Below are positions 53,001 to 56,870 of a DNA stretch of 64,000 nucleotides, piece by piece (the stretch's first letter is position 1; each line of letters starts with the position of its first letter). The notes beneath the pieces were generated by a model that was not told the origin of the DNA, did not search any database, and saw only the letters and a list, made by a program, of their open reading frames with translations. Source of the DNA: Rallus limicola (Eukaryota > Chordata > Aves > Gruiformes > Rallidae); NCBI GenBank assembly GCA_022605955.1, contig JAKCOZ010000003.1, positions 58,156,179 to 58,220,178 of the forward strand. The letters run 5' to 3'. Both the position numbers and the translations under genes were made by a program.

Positions 53001-53537
53001 TTCCAGGAATGATTTAATACCTGCCATTTAACACTTTGATTACTCCTTATTTATGTAAAAGTGGGTTCTGTATTCAAAGTACGTGAGTGGGATAGATGGT
53101 CAGAGGTGTAAATGATGGTTGATCCGTGTAACTGCATTACATCTTTACTAGCAAAGTCATTCTTGTGAGCTTTGAAAATGTATGTTCTTTATAAAAACTT
53201 CATAGGCACGTTGTCTGTTGAGGCAAGAGATGCCAGTGGGAGTGCATAAACAGGAAAATAGATTGCAGTTGCTGCAGAACAATCAGATAAGTGACTCGAT
53301 TAGGACATGTTTGAAAAGAGTGGGATCATTTCTACTAGCTGCATAGAGGTCTTATCCATGAATGATACACAGTGATCCATCTTATTTTTCCTCCAACAGG
53401 ACTCTGCACCTCATCCTGTGAGTTCCTCTCCTCTGGGCATTACTGACACTGATGGCATTTCTGAAAGCACAGAAAGTATCAGCAAACTGGACTGGAGTGC
53501 AGTAGAGGCTCTGGTGGCAGATGTGGAACAGAAGTGA
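96..53537 (+). CDS. CPLANE1: CPLANE1, ciliogenesis and planar polarity effector 1 (joined CDS of 49 exons, 5' partial)
   Basis: The family is known to encode the large subunit of the CPLANE module, which works with INTU, FUZ, WDPCP and RSG1 at the basal body to recruit peripheral IFT-A proteins. Loss causes Joubert (JBTS17) and orofaciodigital syndromes. The call rests on exon-by-exon resemblance to human CPLANE1 recalled from memory, for example [106 protein letters not shown] and [12 protein letters not shown]. The 49 exons sum to 9173 bp: 2 bases of a split codon, 3056 codons and a stop. Human CPLANE1 is about 3197 residues, so only about 115 N-terminal residues appear to be missing. The N-terminal part is predicted in the family to be beta-propeller-like. 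The C-terminal third is polar and ends with a charged helical Joubert-family region. No frameshift or stop breaks the model when the block at 28342-28450 is skipped. Confidence 0.95.
657..763 (+). CDS. CPLANE1: CPLANE1 exon 2 (residues 77-112)
   Basis: Acceptor ttttcccacag at 656, donor tag|gtaagt at 764. Reads [12 protein letters not shown] then [16 protein letters not shown], closely like human. Phase 0 in, phase 2 out. Confidence 0.93.
1800..1972 (-). mobile_element. CR1 LINE 3' fragment
   Basis: The reverse-strand CR1 tail is recognised by ggttggaagggacctttaaa, gtccaacccc and caacctggccttgaacactg. Only about 170 bp remains, within the intron between exons 2 and 3. Confidence 0.85.
2328..2484 (+). 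CDS. CPLANE1: CPLANE1 exon 3 (residues 112-164)
   Basis: Acceptor tattcag at 2327, donor aaag|gtatga. Encodes [13 protein letters not shown] and [20 protein letters not shown], a propeller-blade-like stretch matching human. Phase 2 in, 0 out. Confidence 0.94.
3193..3645 (-). mobile_element. CR1 LINE 3' fragment with ORF2 tail
   Basis: On the + strand it starts with the 8-bp-unit CR1 terminus (catagaatcatagaatcat), then ggttggaagtgacctcgaga. The reverse-strand reading frame keeps the end of the reverse transcriptase ORF ([32 protein letters not shown]). It is the same subfamily as the copy at 56495. Confidence 0.93.
3713..3819 (+). CDS. CPLANE1: CPLANE1 exon 4 (residues 165-200)
   Basis: Acceptor tttttttttctag at 3712, donor atcag|gtcagt. 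Encodes [14 protein letters not shown] and [10 protein letters not shown], as in human. A minus-strand CR1 ends only about 70 bp upstream of the acceptor. Confidence 0.93.
3967..4149 (+). CDS. CPLANE1: CPLANE1 exon 5 (residues 200-261)
   Basis: Acceptor gcccaatgtag at 3966, donor tacag|gtaaaa. Reads [20 protein letters not shown], then a [19 protein letters not shown] segment that is nearly identical to human. The preceding intron is only 147 bp. Confidence 0.95.
5552..5801 (+). CDS. CPLANE1: CPLANE1 exon 6 (residues 261-344)
   Basis: Acceptor ctttattttag at 5551, donor tccaag|gtaggg. Encodes [20 protein letters not shown] and [13 protein letters not shown], strongly matching human CPLANE1. 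Confidence 0.95.
6662..6814 (+). CDS. CPLANE1: CPLANE1 exon 7 (residues 345-395)
   Basis: Acceptor ttccttttag at 6661, donor actg|gtactt. Encodes [20 protein letters not shown] and a [10 protein letters not shown] end. It is less conserved than its neighbours but in phase (0 in, 0 out). Confidence 0.88.
7713..8473 (+). CDS. CPLANE1: CPLANE1 exon 8, long exon (residues 396-649)
   Basis: A 761-bp exon with acceptor ttggtttag at 7712 and donor aaaaag|gtatga at 8474. It opens with acidic [11 protein letters not shown], followed by [20 protein letters not shown], which is diagnostic of CPLANE1. A helical, Leu-rich region follows ([19 protein letters not shown]). A plus-strand CR1 begins about 50 bp after the donor. 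Confidence 0.96.
8526..9752 (+). mobile_element. CR1 LINE, 5'-truncated, reverse transcriptase remnant
   Basis: A sense-strand CR1 with a broken reverse transcriptase ORF. It shows [17 protein letters not shown], then [12 protein letters not shown], the LHLGHNNP thumb region, [10 protein letters not shown], and [12 protein letters not shown] text near 9390-9415. Many frame breaks show that it is inactive. It ends in the 3' tail ggtcttttccaagctaaatt. It lies inside the intron after exon 8, starting about 50 bp from the donor. Confidence 0.94.
11095..11279 (+). CDS. CPLANE1: CPLANE1 exon 9 (residues 649-711)
   Basis: Acceptor ttaaactacag at 11094, donor tttctg|gttagt. Encodes [17 protein letters not shown] and [15 protein letters not shown], like human. 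Phase 2 in, 1 out. Confidence 0.93.
11396..11473 (+). repeat. 39-bp tandem duplication (two copies)
   Basis: Units 11396-11434 and 11435-11473 both begin gacttgtttttgaaattctg. They differ only in the last bases (ttttaaata versus ttaaaaata). The repeat is intronic, about 115 bp after the exon 9 donor. Confidence 0.95.
12841..12921 (+). CDS. CPLANE1: CPLANE1 exon 10 (residues 711-738)
   Basis: Short 81-bp exon; acceptor acttttatag at 12840, donor aaaag|gtaagg. Encodes [20 protein letters not shown], matching human EEHFLLGSYEKSVQMWKK. Confidence 0.93.
13733..13897 (+). CDS. CPLANE1: CPLANE1 exon 11 (residues 738-793)
   Basis: Acceptor ctcctaatgcag at 13732, donor ttctg|gtatgt. Encodes [20 protein letters not shown] and [14 protein letters not shown], a TPR-like helical pair well conserved with human. 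A CA microsatellite starts about 80 bp after the donor. Confidence 0.94.
13977..14017 (+). repeat. (CA)n microsatellite
   Basis: About 20 uninterrupted CA units, starting 80 bp downstream of the exon 11 donor. Confidence 0.98.
14690..14863 (+). CDS. CPLANE1: CPLANE1 exon 12 (residues 793-851)
   Basis: Acceptor atttttag at 14689, donor aacaag|gtattt. Encodes [20 protein letters not shown] and [10 protein letters not shown], near-identical to human. Confidence 0.95.
15187..15415 (+). CDS. CPLANE1: CPLANE1 exon 13 (residues 851-927)
   Basis: Acceptor tttgtgtgtcag at 15186, donor tcaag|gtaaat. Encodes [20 protein letters not shown] and [17 protein letters not shown]. Strong human match. Confidence 0.95.
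15626..15759 (+). CDS. CPLANE1: CPLANE1 exon 14 (residues 927-972)
   Basis: Acceptor cacttgcag at 15625, donor ttacag|gtacat. Encodes [20 protein letters not shown] and KHKQFT, as in human. Confidence 0.94.
16138..17500. repeat. Unclassified GC-richer insert in the intron after exon 14
   Basis: The composition changes abruptly from AT-rich intron to C-rich, T/C-skewed text with several CA-rich and cacagt-type phrases, then back to AT-rich. It has no coding potential I trust and no CR1 signature. An old LTR-type element is my best guess. Similar short strings (tctgataacct near 16152 and cagataaccta near 17491) lie near the two edges but may be chance. Confidence 0.35.
18226..18443 (+). CDS. 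CPLANE1: CPLANE1 exon 15 (residues 972-1044)
   Basis: Acceptor atattttatag at 18225, donor gaa|gtaagt. Encodes [20 protein letters not shown] and [18 protein letters not shown], nearly the human sequence. Confidence 0.96.
18731..18895 (+). CDS. CPLANE1: CPLANE1 exon 16 (residues 1045-1099)
   Basis: Acceptor catttttcag at 18730, donor caaaaa|gtaagc. Encodes [18 protein letters not shown] and [10 protein letters not shown]; phase 0 at both ends. Confidence 0.95.
19925..20063 (+). CDS. CPLANE1: CPLANE1 exon 17 (residues 1100-1146)
   Basis: Acceptor ctatccatag at 19924, donor tttag|gtctgt. Encodes [20 protein letters not shown] and a GDHQFDD segment. Phase 0 in, 1 out. Confidence 0.92.
20466..20575 (+). 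CDS. CPLANE1: CPLANE1 exon 18 (residues 1146-1182)
   Basis: Acceptor tgttgtag at 20465, donor gcaag|gtaaag. Encodes [20 protein letters not shown], almost the human [18 protein letters not shown]. Confidence 0.95.
21538..21699 (+). CDS. CPLANE1: CPLANE1 exon 19 (residues 1183-1236)
   Basis: Acceptor tttttttcctag at 21537, donor aaaaag|gtagaa. Encodes [20 protein letters not shown] and [14 protein letters not shown]. Phase 0 at both ends. Confidence 0.96.
21855..21963 (+). CDS. CPLANE1: CPLANE1 exon 20 (residues 1237-1273)
   Basis: Acceptor tttgtgcag at 21854, donor agag|gtaata. Encodes [20 protein letters not shown], essentially human. The preceding intron is 155 bp. Confidence 0.95.
22308..22617 (+). 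CDS. CPLANE1: CPLANE1 exon 21 (residues 1273-1376)
   Basis: Acceptor tttctttcag at 22307, donor ccaaag|gtatga. Encodes [20 protein letters not shown], then [18 protein letters not shown] and [11 protein letters not shown]. The Ser/Thr-rich acidic tail resembles the human linker. Confidence 0.95.
23059..23992 (+). CDS. CPLANE1: CPLANE1 exon 22, longest exon (residues 1376-1687)
   Basis: A 934-bp exon with acceptor tataacag at 23058 and donor tttaag|gtaaga. It encodes [40 protein letters not shown] sequence (here [20 protein letters not shown]), [13 protein letters not shown] and [14 protein letters not shown], then [20 protein letters not shown]. All of these line up with human CPLANE1. Phase 2 in, 0 out. 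Confidence 0.96.
24572..24735 (+). CDS. CPLANE1: CPLANE1 exon 23 (residues 1688-1742)
   Basis: Acceptor ttgttaatag at 24571, donor tttgg|gtaatt. Encodes a polar acidic linker, with [20 protein letters not shown] in its middle. Identity is by position and phase rather than by a remembered motif. Confidence 0.85.
25752..25876 (+). CDS. CPLANE1: CPLANE1 exon 24 (residues 1742-1784)
   Basis: Acceptor gcaattaccag at 25751, donor agag|gttagt. Encodes [20 protein letters not shown] and [16 protein letters not shown], an acidic linker. Phase 2 in, 1 out, which sets the frame for the next exon. Confidence 0.83.
26386..26468 (+). CDS. CPLANE1: CPLANE1 exon 25 (residues 1784-1811)
   Basis: Acceptor ttaattttgtag at 26385, donor gaaag|gtacat. 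Encodes [20 protein letters not shown] and SVDHQRGK. Phase 1 in, 0 out, joining directly to 28607 in frame. The minus-strand LTR begins about 50 bp past its donor. Confidence 0.83.
26690..26760 (+). repeat. Low-complexity CA/CT tract within the LTR
   Basis: Runs of cagacaga, cacacacactctctct and cccccccctctctccctctccctct occupy this stretch inside the minus-strand LTR. Confidence 0.85.
27352..27581 (+). mobile_element. CR1 LINE 3' fragment nested in the LTR
   Basis: Shows ctgtgccagggaaggttcag, ggaacaggctgcccagggag, ttggacttgatgatcttaaa and a terminal gattctgtgattct repeat. LTR-like sequence resumes on its right side, so it inserted after the LTR. Confidence 0.9.
28342..28450 (+). pseudogene. 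Candidate decayed CPLANE1 exon (skipped in the model)
   Basis: It follows an acceptor (ttgttgtatag). Read in phase 1 it gives 32 clean codons, including [17 protein letters not shown], then TAG at 28440, then CTCTTCCAGTAAGT. The donor looks like CAG|GTAAGT with one G lost. Exons 25 and 26 join in frame without it, and including it breaks the frame. It may be a relic of an ancestral exon, a non-productive alternative exon, a sequence error or chance. Confidence 0.4.
28607..28686 (+). CDS. CPLANE1: CPLANE1 exon 26 (residues 1812-1838)
   Basis: Acceptor tattccaacag at 28606, donor aatgt|gtgaga. Encodes [20 protein letters not shown] then RQAKQN, a basic linker. The V codon at its end is completed by exon 27. 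Confidence 0.85.
29863..29931 (+). CDS. CPLANE1: CPLANE1 exon 27 (residues 1838-1861)
   Basis: A 69-bp exon; acceptor tttatttatag at 29862, donor ctcg|gtaaga. Encodes [20 protein letters not shown], Ser/Thr-rich. It is accepted because phase 2 is preserved on both sides. Confidence 0.8.
30812..30925 (-). mobile_element. Short degraded CR1 3' end
   Basis: The + strand reads cctagaatcatttaggttgg, then gaagtccaactgttaaccta, the reverse of a CR1 terminus. It is diverged, and its right boundary is uncertain. Confidence 0.6.
31211..31403 (+). CDS. CPLANE1: CPLANE1 exon 28 (residues 1861-1925)
   Basis: Acceptor ctttttaag at 31210, donor ttcag|gtgaga. Encodes [19 protein letters not shown] and ends [18 protein letters not shown], which is diagnostic for CPLANE1. 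Confidence 0.93.
31590..31845 (+). mobile_element. CR1 LINE 3' fragment
   Basis: Contains gagagtgacagagctctggg, gttgtccagagaggttgtgg, tgatctttcaaggtcccttc and the ending cattctgtgattcc, all typical of a sense-strand CR1 3' end. It sits in the intron after exon 28. Confidence 0.9.
32093..32350 (+). CDS. CPLANE1: CPLANE1 exon 29 (residues 1926-2011)
   Basis: Acceptor gtgtattcag at 32092, donor atgaaa|gtaggt. Encodes [20 protein letters not shown] followed by a Gln-rich stretch ([10 protein letters not shown]). Exactly 86 codons, phase 0 at both ends. Confidence 0.95.
32544..33284 (+). CDS. CPLANE1: CPLANE1 exon 30, long exon (residues 2012-2258)
   Basis: A 741-bp exon of exactly 247 codons; acceptor ttctgctttag at 32543, donor agaag|gtactg. 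It is low-complexity, Pro/Ser/His-rich and probably disordered, with [20 protein letters not shown] and [20 protein letters not shown], as in the human middle region. Confidence 0.93.
33621..33787 (+). CDS. CPLANE1: CPLANE1 exon 31 (residues 2259-2314), GC donor
   Basis: Acceptor accccttcag at 33620. Encodes [20 protein letters not shown]. No GT follows at the right place. The only end that keeps the frame into RKKWREKK of the next exon is aaaag|gcaaga, a GC donor. Confidence 0.88.
33788..35458 (+). other. CPLANE1: GC-AG intron after exon 31
   Basis: Begins gcaaga and ends ttgacag. A minus-strand CR1 occupies 34362-34830; the remainder is AT-rich. Confidence 0.85.
34362..34830 (-). mobile_element. 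CR1 LINE 3' fragment with ORF2 tail
   Basis: The + strand starts cgtagaatggtttcagttgg. The reverse strand encodes [20 protein letters not shown] and [20 protein letters not shown], the conserved end of CR1 ORF2. It lies inside the GC-AG intron after exon 31. Confidence 0.92.
35459..35585 (+). CDS. CPLANE1: CPLANE1 exon 32 (residues 2314-2356)
   Basis: Acceptor gttgacag at 35458, donor ctgag|gtactg. Encodes [20 protein letters not shown] then FRPDDSIIS, a basic helix plus a motif conserved in human. Confidence 0.93.
36535..36589 (+). CDS. CPLANE1: CPLANE1 exon 33 (residues 2357-2375), GC donor
   Basis: A 55-bp exon; acceptor cttgtattag at 36534. Encodes [18 protein letters not shown]. The downstream frame (EMKGEATTT) requires it to end ATG G followed by gcaagt, a GC donor with otherwise good consensus. 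Confidence 0.85.
36590..37661 (+). other. CPLANE1: GC-AG intron after exon 33
   Basis: Begins gcaagt and ends cattttcag. No repeat is recognised. A short CpG-containing patch (ctgagacgcatactggctcg) near 37278 stands out but is unassigned. Confidence 0.83.
37662..37766 (+). CDS. CPLANE1: CPLANE1 exon 34 (residues 2375-2410)
   Basis: Acceptor cacattttcag at 37661, donor cccag|gtaagt. Encodes [20 protein letters not shown] and a [13 protein letters not shown] linker. Confidence 0.86.
38258..38350 (+). CDS. CPLANE1: CPLANE1 exon 35 (residues 2410-2441)
   Basis: Acceptor ttttttcctatcaag at 38257, donor gtcag|gtgcgg. Encodes [20 protein letters not shown]. Phase 1 at both ends. Confidence 0.82.
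38486..38588 (+). mobile_element. Very short CR1 3' tail
   Basis: About 100 bp: cctaatctaggtgatcttgc, gatcttttgaggtcccttcc, then catcctgtgattctgtg. It is a 5'-truncated copy related to the one at 31590. Confidence 0.85.
38918..39030 (+). CDS. CPLANE1: CPLANE1 exon 36 (residues 2441-2478)
   Basis: Acceptor cttttctcatag at 38917, donor gatttg|gttagt. Encodes [20 protein letters not shown] then [14 protein letters not shown] microsatellite lies right after the donor. Confidence 0.86.
39045..39066 (+). repeat. (TA)n microsatellite
   Basis: About 10 TA units immediately downstream of the exon 36 donor. Confidence 0.95.
39301..39481 (+). CDS. CPLANE1: CPLANE1 exon 37 (residues 2479-2539)
   Basis: Acceptor atcttgttcag at 39300, donor aaag|gtaaga. 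Encodes [20 protein letters not shown], an acidic segment like human, and [13 protein letters not shown]. Confidence 0.9.
39731..39972 (+). CDS. CPLANE1: CPLANE1 exon 38 (residues 2539-2619)
   Basis: Acceptor gtttgtttgtttcaag at 39730, donor aactg|gtgagt. Encodes [20 protein letters not shown] then FRSTKL, likely coiled coil and similar to human. Confidence 0.92.
41585..41678 (+). CDS. CPLANE1: CPLANE1 exon 39 (residues 2620-2651)
   Basis: Acceptor tttcatttatag at 41584, donor tgatg|gtatgt. Encodes [20 protein letters not shown] and [10 protein letters not shown], the continuation of the preceding helix. Confidence 0.9.
42588..42749 (+). CDS. CPLANE1: CPLANE1 exon 40 (residues 2651-2705)
   Basis: Acceptor tcatggtatcag at 42587, donor ttctg|gtataa. 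Encodes [20 protein letters not shown] and a Ser-rich tail. Phase 1 at both ends. Confidence 0.87.
42988..43928 (+). mobile_element. CR1 LINE, 5'-truncated
   Basis: A sense-strand CR1 beginning at the LFNIF-type region of the reverse transcriptase. It then shows [40 protein letters not shown] and a tail gatctttgaggtcccttcta. Indels break the frame. It holds a local tandem duplication at about 43583-43660. Confidence 0.92.
43583..43660 (+). repeat. Tandem duplication of about 38 bp inside a CR1
   Basis: The phrase acttaattatgg...ctacc...aggaa.gtgggagag occurs twice, at 43583 and 43621, with a few substitutions. Confidence 0.85.
44121..44151 (+). CDS. CPLANE1: CPLANE1 exon 41, 31-bp microexon (residues 2705-2715)
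   Basis: Acceptor tttctctttcag at 44120, donor gatag|gtatgt. Encodes only [11 protein letters not shown] across its split codons. The 31 bases convert phase 1 to phase 2, so skipping it would break the frame. Confidence 0.83.
45560..45688 (+). CDS. CPLANE1: CPLANE1 exon 42 (residues 2715-2758)
   Basis: Acceptor tctgactttaag at 45559, donor ctctag|gtaata. Encodes [20 protein letters not shown] and [16 protein letters not shown], which matches the human start of the Joubert-family region. Confidence 0.93.
47086..47651 (+). mobile_element. Solo LTR, avian ERVL-like
   Basis: A 566-bp block starting tgccctggtttcggcgagga and ending ggcaaaaccaca, so it has TG...CA ends. Inside are ggggacacagccaggatagg, gacccaaactggccaaagag and a (tta)n run before the end. 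These resemble an LTR abundant in bird genomes, identified from memory. Flanking pentamers acttg and agttg match at 4 of 5 positions. No second LTR or internal coding region is seen. Confidence 0.82.
47878..48043 (+). CDS. CPLANE1: CPLANE1 exon 43 (residues 2758-2813)
   Basis: Acceptor catctgctctcag at 47877, donor tacg|gtaaga. Encodes [20 protein letters not shown], then [20 protein letters not shown] and HNPFNPRKN. This is a highly charged helix that is nearly invariant in the family. A solo LTR ends 226 bp upstream. Confidence 0.96.
49126..49187 (+). CDS. CPLANE1: CPLANE1 exon 44 (residues 2814-2834)
   Basis: Acceptor ttttttgcacag at 49125, donor gacaa|gtaagt. Encodes [20 protein letters not shown], as in human. 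Confidence 0.94.
49637..49801 (+). CDS. CPLANE1: CPLANE1 exon 45 (residues 2834-2889)
   Basis: Acceptor tttttccacag at 49636, donor aaagg|gtaata. Encodes [20 protein letters not shown] and [12 protein letters not shown]. Confidence 0.94.
50904..51016 (+). CDS. CPLANE1: CPLANE1 exon 46 (residues 2889-2927)
   Basis: Acceptor ttcatattgcag at 50903, donor ccaggg|gtaaga. Encodes a basic Ser-rich stretch with [20 protein letters not shown]. Confidence 0.88.
51376..51459 (+). CDS. CPLANE1: CPLANE1 exon 47 (residues 2927-2955)
   Basis: Acceptor gactttccag at 51375, donor cact|gtaagt. Encodes [20 protein letters not shown], Arg/Ser-rich. Phase 1 at both ends. Confidence 0.86.
52815..52984 (+). CDS. 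CPLANE1: CPLANE1 exon 48 (residues 2955-3011)
   Basis: Acceptor tctctcctcag at 52814, donor tttcag|gtagga. Encodes [20 protein letters not shown] and [17 protein letters not shown], diagnostic of the CPLANE1 C-terminus. Confidence 0.96.
53400..53537 (+). CDS. CPLANE1: CPLANE1 last coding exon 49 (residues 3012-3056, stop TGA)
   Basis: Acceptor cctccaacag at 53399. Encodes [20 protein letters not shown] and ends DVEQK followed by TGA at 53535-53537, parallel to the human C-terminus. Confidence 0.96.
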   Translation, partial: DSAPHPVSSSPLGITDTDGISESTESISKLDWSAVEALVADVEQK

Positions 53538-53955
53538 ATGAAATTTCTCAGCTGCTGTGCACTTTCAAACAGTTGCTGGTGTTTGGCTTTGTTTTTTTCA
53601 AATGTTCTATTTAAAAGGGGCCATGTTTTGCATTGGTTTTCTTAAGCAGCACAGAAATTCTTGCTTCTTTCAGTCTTCCCTAGATGAAATTCAAGTTAGC
53701 TTTCCATAGGACTTCAAGTCAACAAGAACTAAATCGAGTGAGTGGGTAAGTACAGACCAGCAGTCTTAAGGAAGAACTTCTGGGTCAGCTACTTTGCTCC
53801 TCTCAAATGCATAAAATGTTTTACTCTATTCTAAGAGCATTGCACAACTGTTTTACCTTGGGATTTAGCTTCATCCATAATTATTGTAAATATTATTTTT
53901 GTAACTTAGGAATTGTGATAAGGTGATTTAATAAAATGGAATTTATTAGTTTCTG
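53538..53955 (+). other. CPLANE1: CPLANE1 3' UTR
   Basis: Untranslated sequence from the TGA to about 20 bases past an AATAAA. The end is approximate. It contains T-rich runs and no repeat. Confidence 0.8.
53931..53936 (+). promoter_or_regulatory. CPLANE1: Polyadenylation signal AATAAA of CPLANE1
   Basis: Canonical AATAAA 394 bases after the stop, followed by a GT/T-rich element (ctgctgtgaagtgttttt) near 53953-53970 that would suit a downstream element. Confidence 0.8.
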
Positions 53956-54044
53956 CTGTGAAGTGTTTTTACCCACAGACTTCTGTTACTGCTGTGTACC
54001 ACCAGTACACATACCTGTGCACGTGCACATGCACTACCTTAATA

Positions 54045-55345
54045 TTTTAGAATCATAAATTCACAGACTGGTTCGGGTTGGAAGGGACCCCAAAGCCCAT
54101 CTTGTCCCACCCCCTGCCATGGGCAGGGGCACCCTCCACTAGCCCCATCCAGCCTGGCCTTGAACACTGCCAGGGAGGGGGCAGCCACAGCTTCTCTGGG
54201 CAGCCTGTGCCAGGGCCTCACCACCCTCACAGGGAAGAAGTTCTTCCTAATGGCTAATCTTAACCCACCCTCTTTCAGCTTAACACCCTTACCCTATAGG
54301 AGCTGCTTATAAGTCTGTCCCCACCGTCCTTACAATCTGGAAGGTGCTGTAAGGGGTTTTTGGAGCCTTTTCCAGGCTGAACAAGTCTCTCAGCCTGTCT
54401 TGATAGCAGAGGTGCTCCAGCCTTATCATCTTCATGGCCCTTCTCTGGACTTGCTCCAACAGCTCCATGTCTTCCCTGTGCTGGGGACCCCAGAGCAGGA
54501 TGCAGTACTGCAGGTGGGGTACTCCACATGTGGAGCTGAAGGAGGAAGTGGGGGATGCTCAGGGTGGCTGCGTTTGTCTCCCCAGTCAGCGTTAGGTGTG
54601 ATGGAGCCCCATTTCCTGGGGATGGCTCAACACTTGGCTGATTCTCACATCCCACTGTGAGAGGTGCTTACCTACCAGCTGGGGCTAAACCACCACCACC
54701 CAGCCAGCCAGTTCCTGATCAGCCCACCCACCAAGTCCATCTCTCTCCAATTTAAAGAGAAGGATGTTGTCTGTGACTGTCAAAGGCCTTTTGGAACACA
54801 TGACATCCTCTTTTGTGCACAGATGTTGTCTCTCCATCACAGAAAGCCACCAGGTTGGTCAGATAAGACTCGGTGAAACCATGCTGGCTGTCTCCAATCA
54901 CCTCCACGTTTTCCATGTGCCTCAGAGTAGCATAGCTTCTTGGAGGATCTGTTTAATGCCCCTCCTGGGTACAGAGGGAAGGCTGACAGTTCAGTTGTTC
55001 TGAGTCGTCCAATTTTTCCCTTTTTCCAGTCACTAGGCACATCATCTGACCACCATGACTTTTCAGATGTCATGGAGAGTAGCTTGGCAACTGCATCAAA
55101 CAGTTCCCTCCATGCTTTGGAATGCACCTTGTCACATCCCATAGGCTTAGATATGTCCAGGTGGAAACAAAACTGATGCTCTCTAACCAATGGGAGGGAC
55201 TTTGCTCCCCCAGTCCATCCACTTGAGAGGTGTCATGTCAAGGTTACTTGGTGTAGACTGAGGCAAGAGCTGTTGAGTTCCTCAGCCACTGTCTTGTGGG
55301 CCACTAGCAGTTTGCCATTTGTGCTCATCAGGTGATTTTCCATGC
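54045..55345 (-). mobile_element. CR1 LINE with internal deletions
   Basis: On the reverse strand, from 55345 down, a NGKLL...AEELN stretch is followed by DISKPMGCDKVHSKAWRELF, KSWWSDDVPSDWKKGK and a KAFDTV-like remnant near 54780. The catalytic middle is largely missing or unreadable, and the element resumes in the 3' region, ending at ggttcgggttggaagggacc near 54070. It lies about 90 bp past the CPLANE1 poly(A) site. The block boundaries are approximate. Confidence 0.85.
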
Positions 55346-56494
55346 CTGTAACGATAACAAGACTCTTACAGGAGAGGAAATAAGAATGAGCGTAAGTAGG
55401 AGTTTGTTTTACAAGTGGGAGAGAAGCAAAGCTGTTCCTTAGAACATTAACTATCTCTCTTCCATTGTACGTCTCCAACATAAAATAAAATCTTTTATTT
55501 ATGCAACAGCTGATCACAACAATTTCAAGCTCACTTCGATAGAACAAAGGGCTGCAAATAGAAAGTCTTCCTGTGAAGCTGAAAGCAGTTTCAAACCCAA
55601 CCACTCTTGACTTTGCTATGTACAGTGCTGTAACATGCCACAAGGCCTGTGGTCAGACTTCTACCCACCAGGTGGATCTGATTCATACAACTTGAGCTTT
55701 GGATTGTGGTTTCTGTTATTTTTTTACTTTCTTCAGATTTATCTTACTATTGAAGGCAGATTCTCAGAGAAATGTGTTGCTTGTTTCACTGAGAAACAAG
55801 AAGACTTTAGTCCCCTCCCTGTAAATTACTCTGAAGATACACAAGCCCAAAAGTTTTAATGCCCAGGAAACCCAACTTCCTCTATCACAGCAGTTCTTCA
55901 GGTAAAGATTGGCTCATAACCCATGCCTGAAAAAAGCTGTAGATTTAAGACTCTGATAAACTTTCAACTTCTTGAAGTTTTTCTTAACAGTAACTGCCAG
56001 CAAAGGAGTTGAGTCTCCATCCCAGTTGAGGGAGAAAATTGTCAAGTGTCTTACCTGGTAAAGGCTGTTTCACCATGACCAAACATTGATGAAAAAATAT
56101 GCATGATTTTATCTCTTTTTCTACGAGGCACATACCTCTTGTACACCCTTGGTTCTGTTGCTTTGTGTTTATAGAAGTGACATCATTTCTACTCCATTGA
56201 ATGCAAAACAATCCAATGTTGTACTGCAGGGAGCAGAAATTCTGCAAACCATGGCTCCCACAATCTTCCAGCCATGAATCTCCACAGGTCACCAAGGAAC
56301 TTCAAGAGAAATAAAACATGTCTCAGGGATAAGTGCACAGAGAGGGTGCACACTCTGTTACACCCTAACTAGACTGGAGGGGGTGTCTGAAAAATCCCAA
56401 TTTTGGAAAGTGAGGAAAGCTTCCCTCTGTGGGCCAGGCTGTTGGCAGAAAAGGTCCCTTGCTCTAAAATGCTATATGTACTGGTTGATTTTGG

Positions 56495-56870
56495 CTTCTG
56501 GAAAGAACTGGGGCTGTTCAGCCTTGAGAAGACTGAGAGGGGATCAATGTTTATAAATATCTGAAGTGTGGGACACGGGGAATCGGCCAGCCCCTTTTCA
56601 GTGCTCTGTGGAGACAGGACAAGGGGCAATGGCTGCAAGTTGGAGCACAGGAAGTTCTGCACCAACATGGGGAAGAACTTTTACACAGTGAGGGTGACAG
56701 AGCCTGGGACAGGCTGCCCAGGGAGGTGGTGGAGTCTCCTTCTCTGGAGATATTCAAGACCCATCTGGACACCTCCCTGTGCAATATGAGCTGGGGAGCT
56801 GCTTTGGCAGGGGGGTTGGACCCGATGATCTCTCGAGGTCCCTTCCAACTCCTATGGTTCTGTGATTTAT
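56495..56870 (+). mobile_element. CR1 LINE 3' fragment with ORF2 tail
   Basis: A sense-strand copy encoding [40 protein letters not shown] and [20 protein letters not shown], then ggttggacccgatgatctct and gttctgtgattt. The peptides are nearly identical to the minus-strand copy at 3193-3645. Confidence 0.93.

Larger units (their letters stand above)
48044..53399 (+). other. CPLANE1: Introns between exons 43 and 49
   Basis: Introns 48044-49125, 49188-49636, 49802-50903, 51017-51375, 51460-52814 and 52985-53399. I recognise no mobile element or RNA gene in them. Confidence 0.75.
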
